Positions 1 through 20,885 of a DNA stretch of 64,000 bases are shown here, piece after piece. Both the position numbers and the translations under genes were made by a program. A model generated the notes under the pieces. It was not told where the DNA came from, made no database searches, and was given only the letters and a program-made list of their open reading frames with translations. The first letter of the stretch is position 1; every line of letters begins with the position of its first letter. Source of the stretch: Cyclina sinensis (taxonomy: Eukaryota > Mollusca > Bivalvia > Venerida > Veneridae); the NCBI GenBank assembly GCA_012932295.1, contig JAAONU010000001.1:58997693-59061692 (forward strand), in the 5' to 3' direction.

Positions 1-81
1 TATCGGTAAAAAAATACCCCATAAGTCACGGGGTAGATACTTTAGATATAACATTAATTTTGACGAAACTAGATAACTATA

Positions 82-160
82 CTCTGTGGCTCAGTGTTGT
101 AGATCGTCGTTCTAAATTTTACTGACCGATAGGTCATGGGTTCGAATCCTGGTTGCGTCA
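82..160 (+). repeat. tRNA-derived SINE / tRNA-like copy
   Basis: A Pol III type-2 promoter layout is visible: an A-box-like GTGGCTCAGTG near 86-96 and a B-box GGTTCGAATCC near 139-149. An inverted, clearly related copy lies at 26689-26768, so this is a dispersed family. The acceptor stem does not close cleanly and no T-run follows directly, so a functional tRNA is unlikely. Confidence 0.6.
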
Positions 161-970
161 AAACATTTTGTTAGAAGCGTAATATTATGTTTTTTCCCAT
201 AGTATATTAACTTCTCTTAAATTTTAAAGAAAAACAAATTCAGCTCTGTGAGTCAGTCGCTTTAAATTAAGGAATTGATTTTATTGACCTTCCAAGTAAG
301 TATAAAGGTAAAAAGGTTCAGAAATCGGCTGTCCCTAATTATTTCAAGAATACTGATTTACTTATCGTTTGTTATAAATACACAAGCCAAGTAGAAACAC
401 AATTTTTAATTACAATAAAGTTACCTTTGATTTACAGATTTTTGAAAATACACCAACATCTTGAGATTGCTCAAACTCAAAATATTGCTCAAACCCTACC
501 AGTCATATCGTTTCCGGGGATCTTCATGTAATCAGAGACTATAGAATCCGTAATTTAATTTCGAAAGTTCCCAAATATAGAATTCCATCGGAAATTGATT
601 TTAATGTCTCTCGTGCAGAAATTGCTGGGCCACTAAGCTTATTTTTTGTAATACATAGTGTAAAAGAGAGCATGTTGAGCCTAATGATCTTTCTAATTGG
701 AAGAGACAAGTCTTCAAAATAACTGACACTAACTCGCACATCTTTTTATAAAAGAAATATAACTTTATTACCACCTAGACATCGTTTTGACTTTCGTCAT
801 ATGTGAAAGGCAATTCAAGACTTTCATAACAGATTTGTAATGGCACCTGCTGAAAAAGCATATTAGAAAAACACACGTAAAAGAAAGAAAGAAAGAAAAC
901 AAAAGCCTCCCTACACAGACATAAAGTAGAAGAAAAGAAAGTATAAATTAATTTATAGACCAGTTTAAAA

Positions 971-3338
971 AAGGACACCACAAAAATTAACGAAAATGAG
1001 AACCCAAGGGGTTACAGCCTTGGAACAGTAAGTGGCAAAACATTTGCCACTGGGGTTTTTAAACCAGGTTCTAGAGTGCACCAACCTCACTCCTTCCCCA
1101 GCAGGTTATCTAAAATCAAGCAAGTACAAGTTGTCTACGTGAATTAACTCCAACCAATCCATCACAAGCAAATACACTGCAAAACAAGCTGCAAATAATG
1201 TAATTATAGTATGACGGATACACTACATTAATGTTCAAACTACACAGCTAAATAGTACTAATGCCTATACACTGACTTCTTTATCAGAGAGTGAAATTGT
1301 TTCTGCACACACTCTACAAATTGCAAAAATTAGAATCAGTGTTGAACCGAAACAAGATAAAGCACTTATTACGTATTGTTTGCTTAAGATGCACAAAACT
1401 CTTTATAAAACAAGATTTATCGCTAATTCCAGTTCTTGCACAACTACTAAATAATCTGTGCTCTTAACAGCTTTTCTTACAGCCATAAAAGAACACATTA
1501 TTAGATATCGCAAAAAGGTTTTTGAAACAACTGGCAAAACTCTATTTTGGACTATTGAAAACTCGGGTGACGTTTTAAATAACCTTAAATCAAATAATTT
1601 TCCGGCATTCTCTTGGTCCACTTATAATTTTTCTACATTGTATACTTCCTTATAATTTAACAAGAAACAAGCTCACCAGTCTCACTGAAAAAAACGTTTG
1701 CAAGAAAAAATAAAACCATAAAACCTACATCGCTTGTAATGAACATATACAGCATTATTAAAGATGGTTCTTATGATAATGAGGGACATTCCTGATAACA
1801 AATTATCTCCCTTACTCAGATAAAATCAAAGGTAGACTAATAGCACAATGGGCCTTTCAGTTGGAATCCTATGACTTTATCCTTGTTTCTAATTGTGATG
1901 TCTTGAACTTTAGTTTGAAAATCTTCCTTATATATTAATAAAAACTTACGATTATCAAAAAACAAAGATAATGGTGTTAACAAAACATGTGGCTAACTTT
2001 TAATCTGACTACCACTGTTGCAAATAATTAGGCTTAAATATCCCATACCAAAAAGAGAAAAAATAGCGATAAAGACAGAGGATCTAAAATGGAAGGACCA
2101 TGTAAATCAGTAGTATTCAGGGTAGATAATCCATAATGTCCCCCATTATACTTTAAGGATTTGTCAAGACATGATCTCGCTATCTCTCTTACTTGATAAT
2201 ATCTATGTTAGATTTACTAACTGGACGATTTGTTAAATATAGATAATAATCATTTGCCATCTTTGGTCAACTGAATATATCCAGATGAATTCCAGCTTAA
2301 TAAAGCAAACACTTCAGAAAAGCAAGCAAACTTTCTTACTCTAATATCACTATACAATAAATGAATTTAATTTTATTATTGTTAATTTTCCATTTTTAGA
2401 TGGTGCTGTCCAACGCGCTACATCTTATGGGGTTTATATTTCACCGTTTGTTCGTTTTTCTAGAGCTTGTAATAACGTAGAAACGCGATCAGTAATTGTT
2501 TTTCTAATTTCTGCCATTGTGTTCTGATCTCGGTAAGGTTATTATGTATTTACCCTTTTCGATCTACAATGCCATTTGCTTTTTATGTTTTATATGTTAG
2601 TTTGCTTTTGCATGCAACATTGTCGAGTTGATGGGTGGGTTGAATTAATTAAATAAGACAACTTGTTTGCTCTTATGAGAACCTGATGTGGCAAGTGAGA
2701 GGTTGGTGCACCCTAGAACCTGGTTTTAATCCCCAGTTGCAAATGTTTTGTTACTGACCAAGGCGGTGATCCCGCTGGTTCTCTCTTTTTTTTTTTAAAA
2801 AATTGTGGTGTCTTTTTTCTTGTTGATCAATATATCTTTTCCTCACTACTTTCTACGGTGTAGGGACTAGGGAGGCTGTGTTTTCTGACTGTGTTTTTTT
2901 TTCTGATATGCGTTTTTCACTTCTTATGTGGTTTAGCTCCAAACTAAGATATTATTTAATCTTTTTTTTTCAATTGAACATTGGTTCTCGTTTTGCTTGC
3001 TGATAACTTCAGAATTAATGGTAAGGTTTGTGTGTGACGTTGTATTCGTTTCAGACTGTCAAATAACGGATCAAAATAAATGCGCAAATTCCTCCCACAT
3101 AAATATAACTCCGAACTTTAGAATTCACAAAAGCGTCCCTGTAAATAATAAACACTTAATTACACTTACTGAGAACAGTAACTTTAAAAACATTTCTGAA
3201 AACGAGGTAAAAAGGTGCAACAAGAAACTTCATTACTACTGGCGTATTAAGTTATCTAAGCAGGTCAAACCAGCCTCGTTTCAAACTAGGCGGTAACTCC
3301 TCGCGTTCTCATTTTCGTTAATTGTTTGTGGTGTCCTT
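971..3338. mobile_element. Inverted-repeat element (DNA transposon/MITE-like)
   Basis: The left arm (971-1165) contains GGACACCACAAAAATTAACG, then a stretch reading AAACCAGGTTCTAGAGTGCA. The reverse complement of both blocks recurs in a right arm at about 2632-2816 (TGCACCCTAGAACCTGGTTT, later GTGGTGTC). A third partial arm at 3283-3338 again matches the left outer end (CATTTTCGTTAATTGTTTG, GGTGTCC). Arms are roughly 80% alike by eye. No transposase is recognisable between them; the short open frame at 2997-3296 resembles nothing I know. Confidence 0.55.
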
Positions 3339-3659
3339 TCTTTGATTGAACTATAAATGAATTTATGCTTGAATAATTCTCACGGACCTTTATAAAGCTT
3401 TTGCTTGCCATTCCCGTATCTAAATAATTCTTAATATCAGTCTATAGATGGGATACTCGTTTTGACATTTTTAAAGAAGATTTCCGCTTTACCCATAAAT
3501 TTCAATAAATTAAAGCACAATAATTATGCTGAAAAAGGTTTGACTTCCTTGCTAACACAATGTGTAGAATCAGAAAGTTAAATTATATACTTTTCAGTCC
3601 TGTAAATTTCCAAGAAGTCAATACAGTATTAAAGATTATCGTTTATTCAGACGTGTCTC

Positions 3660-4115
3660 TATATATTATAATAACTAGATAATTACCCGCGCAAGGGCAG
3701 GTGGAAAGTTATGTGAGAATTGTTTTAAATGTACCGTGGTGGTATTTGCTTGATATGTTTGACTGTAACAATACAATAGAGAATGCTAATTTGACTCCTT
3801 CCCGAACACTGTCTCACAGAAAAACGAACGAAGAGATAGATAAAAGAAGTACCAAAAGCCCGTATCTTTGCGAATAAGCAGAAGAGAATGGCGAATGCAT
3901 GAATATATCAATGAAATTTTTCACAGGATGCAATCAGACATATCTCATCCTAGCACAAGGGTGCTTTTAAAAGAAGTCTTTATCATGATAATCTGATCCG
4001 TATTTCCGTATGGGTAAGTTGCTTTGATCCCATGTAAGGTTTTAGAAAGGGAAATAAAAAAATGTATATGTACAACATATGAATACATTTACATTTTTGA
4101 TACCGGAGATAAACT
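3660..4115. repeat. Dispersed repeat, related to 32250-32500
   Basis: The stretch around AAGCAGAAGAGAATGGCGAA (3877-3896) through GATACCGGAGAT (about 4115) matches 32264-32495 in the same orientation (GAGCAGAAGAGAACGGCGAA, later CATTTTCAATACCG). It also starts with ACCCGCGCAAGGGC, similar to ACCCGTGCAAGCGC at 33130. Family unknown. Confidence 0.45.
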
Positions 4116-4785
4116 TCGTATCTGTCTGGTGACTCAGCTCATATAAATTCGACCTGGCTATAGAAAACCTTATACCCCACCAGAAATGTATGTATCTAGT
4201 CGCTTCTTTTTTTTCAAACAACGTTCATTATTTTGAAACGAAAAGAAATAATTAACTCCTACCTCCACTCTGAAGAGTATTCAATTTCATTAATTTGTGT
4301 AGGATAGAGACATTTTCACTGAAGGACTGACATTGGTTCAAACCCCACTGAAGCCATTTTTCCTCTAGTCTTTGGCAGTTTTACATAGTTTTGGTTTCAC
4401 AATATTAACCTTTATAGGATTTAAATTCATTTTCTTTCGTTTTAAATATATTTCAACTGTAACAAAGCTTTTCAACTTGGTAAATCGATGAAAATTGGGT
4501 ATCTGTGATTTCAGTTATTAATTTCTCCAACACTAGACCGTGAAAATATTTGATATTTTGCCTATTTGTTCAGAATAATACATGAATAGAAATAATTTTA
4601 GCTAAGTTGAAGCCCCGGAGATTAGTGTTGAAGTTTACATTGATAATACCCTGTCATAATGAAGTGGGTGTGGTAAATTCGTGCCATGTTTATAATCATA
4701 TTTCTTCAAACTTTCGGCTTTTATTTTTGCGTGCTAATTGTCAGCAGTCAGTAGGTCTTCATAATGTGAATGATTACATACCTTG

Positions 4786-5735
4786 GGAATCAAGTCGAAT
4801 CGGCCCCAAAATAAGTCAAATCGGCCCCAAACAAAGTCAAATCGGTCCCATTTCAATTTTTACAAATCAAATCGACCTCAAATAATTCAAATAATTTTTA
4901 TTGTTTAAAGAAGAAAAATATTTGTAATACATGTTTAAAGCATTCATATACCTTTGCAGGAACTGAGGTTGGCAACAGAATATATGTATAACCACGGCAC
5001 ATACTCACTATCAAGAATGATCATCTGCCTGCCCTTCCTGCCTGCTGAGCACATTCCTGAAGTATTTGACCGACTAGATCGAAGAGTTCAATACAGCTGA
5101 CCATATTGAGCCCCTGTTCGAGCACGTCAGAAGAACATGGCTTCAATCATCTACATGGAAGGTTGAAAACCAATAACGACTGCGAAAGTGATTTATATAT
5201 ATGAAAAAATTAAAAAGAATCAGAAAAAATAGAATAATTATATACGTATACAAAGGCAGTCACATGTTACATTAATACAGGCAATTAAACATTAGAAATG
5301 TAGTAAATCGGATGATGTCTTTAAACATAACCCAGCTACAATTTGATCTGAAAACTTTATATTTGCAGGTTGGCACTGCTGTCTGAATATCAGAGCTGGG
5401 GTGGCATCGCCTTTTTATAATTTGCTGAAGCTACTGTGCAAAGAGGCAAAGACTGTAGAGAGCCAATTACGCCTTGTATCTGAAATGAAGCTTCTGCGAC
5501 TACAGCAATTTATCAACCAATCGATGCAGTCGCAGATATTCCAAGCTTGGGACAGGTAAAGATTAAATTCAGTGAGTGTAAAGTTTCTTGCTGAAGAAAA
5601 CAAAGGCAAGCCCCAGACTGGGTTTTAACCCATGCGGCTAGCAATTCTTTTACTACAAGTCTGACTTTTTTGGGGCCGATTTGACCTTTTTTAGGGCCTA
5701 TTTGACTTGGGGCCGATTTGACTTTAATCCCATAT
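4786..5735 (+). mobile_element. Decayed MULE-like transposon with inverted ends
   Basis: The left end carries three spaced copies of TCAAATCGGCCCCAA or close variants (4793-4875). The right end carries the inverse GGGGCCGATTTGAC (5673-5725). Between them lie two blocks of Mutator-like transposase C-terminus. Short reiterated GGCCGATTTG words at both ends suggest sub-terminal binding sites. The coding blocks are broken, so the copy is dead. Confidence 0.6.
4958..5560 (+). pseudogene. MULE (Mutator-like) transposase C-terminal fragment
   Basis: About 4958-5096 reads as ELRLATEYMYNHGTYSLS and then FLPAEHIPEVFDRLDRRVQ before a stop. A shifted frame continues with EHVRRTWLQSSTWKVEN (about 5117-5172). 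After an apparent intron ending in TTGCAG, about 5370-5560 reads W-H-CCLNIRAGVASPFYNLL, EAKTVESQLRLVSEMKLLR and QSQIFQAWDR. The order 'EYF/FEH...R-R, W...VEN-WH-LN-RAG, RLVSE-K' is that of MULE transposase C-termini by family knowledge. Stops and a frame change show it is inactive. Confidence 0.6.
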
Positions 5736-6370
5736 CAAGTAACAGTTGTTTTTATGGTCAGACTTTAAAAAATGTGTTTCTCTATACTTTAAAAACTCAT
5801 TAAGTCGGGTGAGGTTTGAAGTGAATATTAGTCATTTCTTGAAACTCCCATGGTAAAAGTGTCTTATATGATCTATATTTTTGTCTTAGGGTAGTATATT
5901 TCTTTTTTTTTTTTTTTAAAAGCTCTATTTAATGAGTGCTGACAAAATGTTTATTACTATTCTAATACCTTAAATTCTTCATTGTTTCCCTATTTTTTTT
6001 AAGTCTTACGTTACACCCCACCTAACTTAAATATGAATGCTCCAGACAAAAAACAGAATACCTGCAACTCGCGTGGTTTCTTAAACAATTAAAGTTTCTA
6101 TTGTTTGTATAGTTGTACATGTATTCATAGTCATACCAACTTAAAATAAAATTTGTAGTGTTCTGTAGTAAAACCGTTTATTTGTTTTTAATACATAGAT
6201 AAATATCGTATGTTTGTTTTAATGTAAAATTACAGTTTACTTGTATGTTATTTTGTGAGATAGAATTAATTTCTTTTTATGCTTTTATAAGCGTACTTTT
6301 TGCGGAACTTTTCTTGCAAGTAACAATTATTGTGAGCGGCAGAGTTGACGTGACGATAGCTAGAGCCGGT

Positions 6371-6389
6371 TTCCGTAAAACGGAAGTGC
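6371..6389. promoter_or_regulatory. Paired ETS-like motifs in RACK1 core promoter
   Basis: TTCCG at 6371-6375 and CGGAAGTG at 6381-6388 form an inverted pair (TTCCGTAAAACGGAA) just upstream of the proposed start site. GGAA cores of this kind are common in promoters of ribosomal and translation genes. The functional role is inferred. Confidence 0.4.
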
Positions 6390-6397
6390 TCTTCAGT

Positions 6398-6493
6398 CTT
6401 TTTCTGACGGCAGCGGAACTGATGGCCGCTGTTCAGTTGTAGTGGTGGTAAAATCTGCGTGAATCCACAAGTGAACGTTATCGCTGATACATA
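6398..6493 (+). promoter_or_regulatory. RACK1 5' UTR with TOP-like start
   Basis: C6398 followed by seven pyrimidines (CTTTTTCTGACGG) fits a 5' terminal oligopyrimidine start, as expected for RACK1, which behaves as a TOP mRNA in vertebrates. It would give a 96-nt leader. The exact start is inferred from the motif. Confidence 0.45.
6422..6442 (+). other. Short uORF in RACK1 leader
   Basis: ATG at 6422 with G at +4 opens a six-codon frame (MAAVQL) that stops at 6442, 51 nt before the RACK1 start codon. Whether it is translated depends on the true transcription start and on initiation efficiency. Confidence 0.4.
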
Positions 6494-15323
<8,830 letters not shown>

Positions 15324-15430
15324 CTTAGAGAAAGACTTAAATTATGGAGAGAAAAATGTTAATAATGTGCAAAGTAAAACGTTATAACATCATTGGTTTC
15401 GGGAAATTTCTGTAAGCCAAGCGATATTAC

Positions 15431-15475
15431 AGTAAACTACTGTGCACCTGACTTTGTTTTTCTTGTTTTGTTTTG
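15431..15475 (+). terminator. Possible RACK1 poly(A) signal
   Basis: No AATAAA occurs between the RACK1 stop and the mobile element at 15519. The variant AGTAAA (15431-15436) is followed by a T/G-rich stretch (about 15447-15475), which fits a cleavage site near 15450. An alternative is that the transcript runs into the element. Confidence 0.35.
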
Positions 15476-15518
15476 CCAAGTAAGGTGTATTTGTCCAAGT
15501 TGCAGCTTGTATATTTTT

Positions 15519-17636
15519 AGCTCACCTGAGCATGCTCATGTGAGCTTTTAGGATCCTTGATTGTCCGGCGTCCGTCCGTCCGTCGTCCACAATTCATTCA
15601 ACGACATCTCCTCTGAAACTACTGGGCAGAATTTAATGAAACTTGCCTAGAATGTTCCTTGCATGAAGCTCTACCAAGTTTGTTCAAATGGTTCCGGTTC
15701 ATTGCATTTCTGGGTCACAGGAGCTAAAAACAGATATTAAAAGTTGAATCTTTAAAAATCTTCTTGTCAGAAACCACAAGGCCTGGAGCTTTGATATTTG
15801 GTATAAAGCATCATCTAGTGGATCTCTACCAAGTTTGTTCAAATTATGATCCTGGGGTCAAAAATAGCCCCGCACCAGGGGTAGCTTGTTTTACAGAGAG
15901 TTATATAGGAAAAACTTTAAGAATCTTCTTGTCAGAAACTGTAAGGCATAGAGCTAAGATATTTGGTGTGCAGCATTGTCTAGTGGACCTCTACCAAGTT
16001 TGTTCAAATTATGATCCTGGGGTCAAAAATGGCCCCGCCCAAGGGGTAACTTGTTTTACATAGAGTTATATAGGAAAAACTTTAAAAATCTTCTTGTCAG
16101 AAACCGTAAGGCATAGAGCTAAGATATTTGGTATGCAGCATTGTCTAGTGGACTTCTACCAAGTTTGTTCAAATCATGGCCTCTGGGTCAAAAATCAAAA
16201 ATGGCCCCGCCCCAGGGGTAACTTGTTTTACATAGAGTTATATAGGAAAAACTTTAAAAAATCTTCTTGTCAGAAACCGTAAGGCATAGAGCTTAGATAT
16301 TTGCTATGTAGCATTGTCTAGTGGACTTCTACCAAGTTTGTTCAAATTATACCTCTGGGGTCAAATTTGGCCCCACCCTGGGGTCATTGGTTTTACATAG
16401 GCTTATATAGGAAAAATTTCGAAAATCTTCTTGTCTGAAACCACAAGGTCCTGAGCCTTAAGATTTAGTATGTAGCATTGTCTAGTGGACCTCTACCAAA
16501 TTTGTTCCAATTATACCCCTGGAGTCAAATTTGGCCCCACCCCGGGGTCATTGGTTTTACATAGGCTTATATAGTGAAAACTTTGAAAATCGTCTTGTAG
16601 AAGGAGAAGTAACATTTTCAGTCCAAATAATCTGGAAATTTGTCAGACAGGTTGTTTCTATGATTTCTAGCTCGAGTTCGAATATGGGTCATCTGGGTTC
16701 AAAAACTAGGTCACAGAGCCCAAAAATAGAAAAACCGTGTTAACACTCTAGAGGTTACATTTTCAGTCCAAATATCCTGGAAATTTGTCAGACAGGTTGT
16801 TTCTATGATTTCTAGCTCAAGTTCGAATATGGGTCATCTGGGTTCAAATACTAGGTCACAGAGCCCAAAAATAGAAAAACCTTGTTAACACTCTAGAGGT
16901 TACATTTTCAGTCCAAATGTCCTGGAAATTTGTCAGAAAGGTTGTTTTGATGATTTTTAGCTCAAGTTCAAAATTGGGTCATCTGGGATCAAAAACTAGG
17001 TCACAGAGCCCAAATATGGAAAAACTTTGTTAACACTCTAGAGGTAACATTTTCAGTCCAAATAACCTGAAAATTTGTCAGAAAGATTGCTCCTATGATT
17101 TCCAGCTCAGCTTTGAATATGGGTCATCTGGATTAAAAAACTAGGTCACAGAGCCTAAATATCGAAAAACTTTGTAAACACTCTAGAGGCTACATTTTCA
17201 GTCCAAATGTCCTGGAAATTTGTCAGAAAGGTTGTTTTGATGATTTCTAGCTCGGGTTTGGATATGGATCATCAGGGTCACAGAGCCTAAATATCGAAAA
17301 ACTTTGTAAACACTCTAGAGGCTACATTTTCAGTCCAAATGTCCTGGAAATTTGTCAGAAAGGTTGTTTTGATGATTTCTAGCTCAGGTTTGGATATGGA
17401 TCATCAGGGGTGAAAAACTAGGTCACAGAGCCCAAATATTGAAAAACCTTGTTAACACTCTAGAGGCTACACTTTCAGTCCAAATAACCTTGAACTTTGT
17501 CAGAAAGATTGTTTCAAAAATTTCTAGGCCAAGTTTGAATATGGGTCATCTGGGGTCAATTAACCAGGTCCATAGCAACTTTGTTAAAAGCAGTCATATT
17601 CAGGTGAGCGATATAGGGTCATCATGGCCCTCTTGT
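15519..17636. mobile_element. Bivalve-type tandem-unit mobile element
   Basis: The head AGCTCACCTGAGC (15519) is followed by GTCCGTCCGTCCGTCGTCCA. The tail is CAGGTGAGCG (17601) then GGCCCTCTTG (17627-17636). The outer words are inverted (CTCACCTG/CAGGTGAG). Inside are two different tandem blocks: about six units of 160-180 bp marked by ATCTTCTTGTCAGAAAC (15756-16590), then about seven units of 130-150 bp marked by ACATTTTCAGTCCAAAT (16608-17480). Open frames such as 15764-16063 are by-products of the repeats. The mobilising enzyme is unknown. Confidence 0.65.
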
Positions 17637-17869
17637 TACAGTTACTTGCTACCCATGGTTTGTGTACTGGTAACTGCTATAACTCGTTACTGGTAAGAGC
17701 ACTGCTGCTTCTTGAATGGTTCAGAAAACATATATAAATCATATCAGTAACATTCAAAGATACTGATAAGGGAAGATGATTCATATTTAAATGATCTAGG
17801 AATTCTTAAATTTTTTATAATACTTCAATGTATCACCTAAAAATATATGAAATAATCATAAACTAGATT

Positions 17870-19778
17870 ACTAAGCTCACTACATTTTTAATCAAGTCTC
17901 TATGAAAGTTGTACAGAATGTTTGCCTTGATGGTATCTCAGTCAGTTTTGAAACCGTGTAATGTAGGGTCAGAAACTAGGTCACCAGACGAAATCAAAGG
18001 AGACCCTTGTTAACTATGAATGACATGAAAACGAGAATGTCTATGATATCTAAGTCCAGTTAAATGACGTGACAAAGTGATTCCAGTATAACCCACCACC
18101 ACCACATTGGTGGTGGGGATATAAAAACTGGTCATCTTTGGTCAAAAACGTGGTCAAGGAGTCAAAACAGAAAGACCTTGTTAAAACTAGGGGCGACATT
18201 TTCTTTCCAAATGTCATGAAAATTTGTCAGAACATTTGTCTTAATGATACCTAGATCAAGTTTGAATATTGGTCATCTTGGGTAATCAGCTAGGTCACTG
18301 GGTCAAAACAGAAAAACCTTGTTAACACTAGAGGCTACATTTTCTTACCAATGTGTTGAAAATTTGTCAATTTCTTGATACCTAGGTCAGGTTCGAATAT
18401 CGGTCATCAAGGGTAGGAAACTAGGTCATGGAGTAAAAATACAGGAAAACCTTAACACACTGGAGGTTACATTTCCAAATGTCATGAACAGTTGCCAGAA
18501 TGTTTGTTGTGAGGTATCTAGGTCGAGTTTGAATATATGTCATCGGGGGGTCTAAAACTAGGTCATTGGGTCAAAACAGATTTACCTTGTTGAAGTCCTT
18601 TACGAAGACTTCAAATTATGCCCCTTGGATTATTATTGGCCATGCCCTTGGGTTCACTTAGTTTTACAAAGAGATACATGTATAAGAAAAACTGAAAAGG
18701 TGTAAGGCATCCTCAAGTAGACTTCTACCAAGATAGTTCCAATTATGTCCCTGTGGTCAAAATTGGCCCCACCTAATGGGTCACATGTTTGCATAGAATT
18801 ATATCTGCTTGTTTGAAACCAGAAGGCATAGAGCCGAGATAAGCATGGAGTATTGTCTAGTAGACCTATACCAAGAATATTCATACTATGTGAATGTCCC
18901 TGGGGTTATTCATAGCAGTGCCCATGGGGTCTCTAAGTTTTATAAAGACACATTTAGGAAAAACTTAAAAAGTCTTCTCTTAAATCACAGCTTTTAGCCA
19001 AATATTTTGTGTCACATTGTCTAGTAGGCCTGTACAGAGGTTGTTCAAATTATGTCCCTGGGATCAAAATTTACTCCATCCCAGGGATCACATGATAGCA
19101 TAGAATTATACAGAAAAATTAAATAATGCTCCATGCAAAATATTTCAGCTGTAGGCCTAAGGTTTCAGACAAGAAGATTAAAGAGGTCCTCCCCAAAGAT
19201 TGTTCAAATTATATCCCTTGAGTTATTAATTGCCCAGACCTGGTGTCACTTATTTTTAAAAGAGACATATTTAGAAGAAAAAAATTTCTCCTCAAACTAC
19301 ATGGCCTGAAGTCTAAATATTTTGTATGTGACGTCTAGTAAGCCTGTAACAAGATTGTTCAGATTAAAGCCCTGGAGTCAAAATAAGCTCCACCTCTAGA
19401 ATCACAGTTTTCATTGACTTATATAAAGGAAAATCTCTGAAAGTTTTCTTGTCTGAAACCACAAGACCTAAAGTGGAGATAATTTGCACGGAGCATGATC
19501 AAGAGGTCCTCTACAAAGACTGTTCAATTTAAATTTATGTCCTTTGGGACATTTATGACCATCCCCAAAATTCAGCTGATTTTTTAAGGTCATTAGGGTT
19601 AAGGTCACCGAGGCTAAAAAATCAGAATTGGCCCCACCCCAGGGTCACATGCTTTGATATTGACTAACTTCAAAAATCTTAATAGAAACCACAAGGCCTG
19701 GGGTTCAGATATTTAGTGTGTGAATGAAAGCAGTTGTTCTCGGGTGGGTAATGCGAGGGCCATCATGGCCCTCTTGTT
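17870..19778. mobile_element. Second, diverged copy of the tandem-unit element
   Basis: Degraded units of both blocks can be followed (GGTCATCTTGGGTAATCAGC, AAAACCTTGTTAACAC, ATTGTCTAGTAGGCC). It ends in GGGTGGGTAATGCGAGGGCC and GGCCCTCTTG at 19769-19778, the same tail as the neighbour at 17636. The block order is reversed relative to that neighbour and no head is visible, so it may be a truncated or nested older copy. Confidence 0.5.
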
Positions 19779-20156
19779 TTTAAATCATGTAAACCCCTAT
19801 TGGAAGATGCGGCCATTTGTCTAGTATTGTTTTGTGAATATGATAAATTGCAGGAAAATTTTATGAAGGTATCTCTTTGCAAGAGTCAGAAGTATTTATG
19901 ATGTATTTATTTTCAACCTTTATACCCTTATATACTGCCCATTCTTGTGCTCATCAGGTCATGGATTCCAGTTCCAGCTGATATGACTGCTGTTTAAGCT
20001 GCCTAGTGCTTTATGCTAGAGTGATTGTATTAATATTTTCATCTGTATAATAGGTTGATTTGTCAACTGGAGATTGTTTTTGAGAGAAAAACATATATCT
20101 GCAACCACATGTCATTTACGATGAAGAATACTAGTTATTATATCATAGGGGCAGAA

Positions 20157-20885
20157 TCCAAAACAGAAGACAATAAACAATAGCAAGAGGGCCATTATGA
20201 CCGTATCGGTTGTATCTGACCAGTGGTTATAGAGTTAAGTTCGAATCGAGGACCATAACTTCACTGAAAATCACTGAACTGGAATGTGCTGATGAAATGC
20301 TCAACAAAGCTGAAAATCAACTAGCAGTTATGGAGAACAAACACAGACAAACTCTGACATACAGACACAGACAGAGACGTAAAATACAAAAAGTATCATT
20401 TCTGTGAAGTTTCATCTAAATCCGACCAGCGGTTATTGAGATCACTGCAACACCACTAAAAATCAGACACACGCTGATAATATGCCTAACTACATTTGGT
20501 CATGATCATTGCTGTGAAGTTTCCTGAAAATCCAACCAACGGTTATGCCCAACTGGAACACATCAATAATACATGTGGGTTCTTACTATACATGCTAATC
20601 ATTCCTGTGAAGTTTTGTCAAAATCTGACAAGTGGTTACAGAGATATGCCCATATGTGTTCAAATTTGGACAAATCGAGGCCCATAACTTCACTGAAAAT
20701 CACCAAACGAGAACATGCTGACAATATGCTCAACTAGGCTTTGTAACGATAAATAAAAGCAAGTTTCACTGAAATCCAACCAGTGGTTATGGAGAAGAAT
20801 GGCAGACAAACTAAGTGACAGACAGACATACAGAATGTACAAAATAAGTCTCCCACCCCACTTCATGGGGGAGATATATTATAAT
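20157..20885. mobile_element. Degraded tandem-unit element
   Basis: Starts near GCAAGAGGGCCATTATGACC and contains repeated units around 'TGAAGTTT...AAATC(C/T)GACCA(G/A)(C/T)GGTTA' (near 20220, 20405, 20515, 20607, 20765). It ends with a CACAGACAGA-type stretch and CTTCATGGGGGAGATA (20861-20876). Confidence 0.45.

Noticed and set aside
82..160. Functional tRNA
   Set aside because: A- and B-box words are present, but acceptor and D stems do not pair well and a dispersed sister copy exists, so it is a SINE/tRNA pseudogene.
2997..3296. 99-codon open frame inside the inverted-repeat element
   Set aside because: No recognisable domain or plausible exon borders; length is expected by chance in AT-poor pockets of this sequence.
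15764..16063. Open frame with repeated 'VRHRAKIFG...LVDLYQVCSN' peptides
   Set aside because: It is the translation of 160-180-bp tandem units of a mobile element; frames change between units and there is no conserved start or domain.
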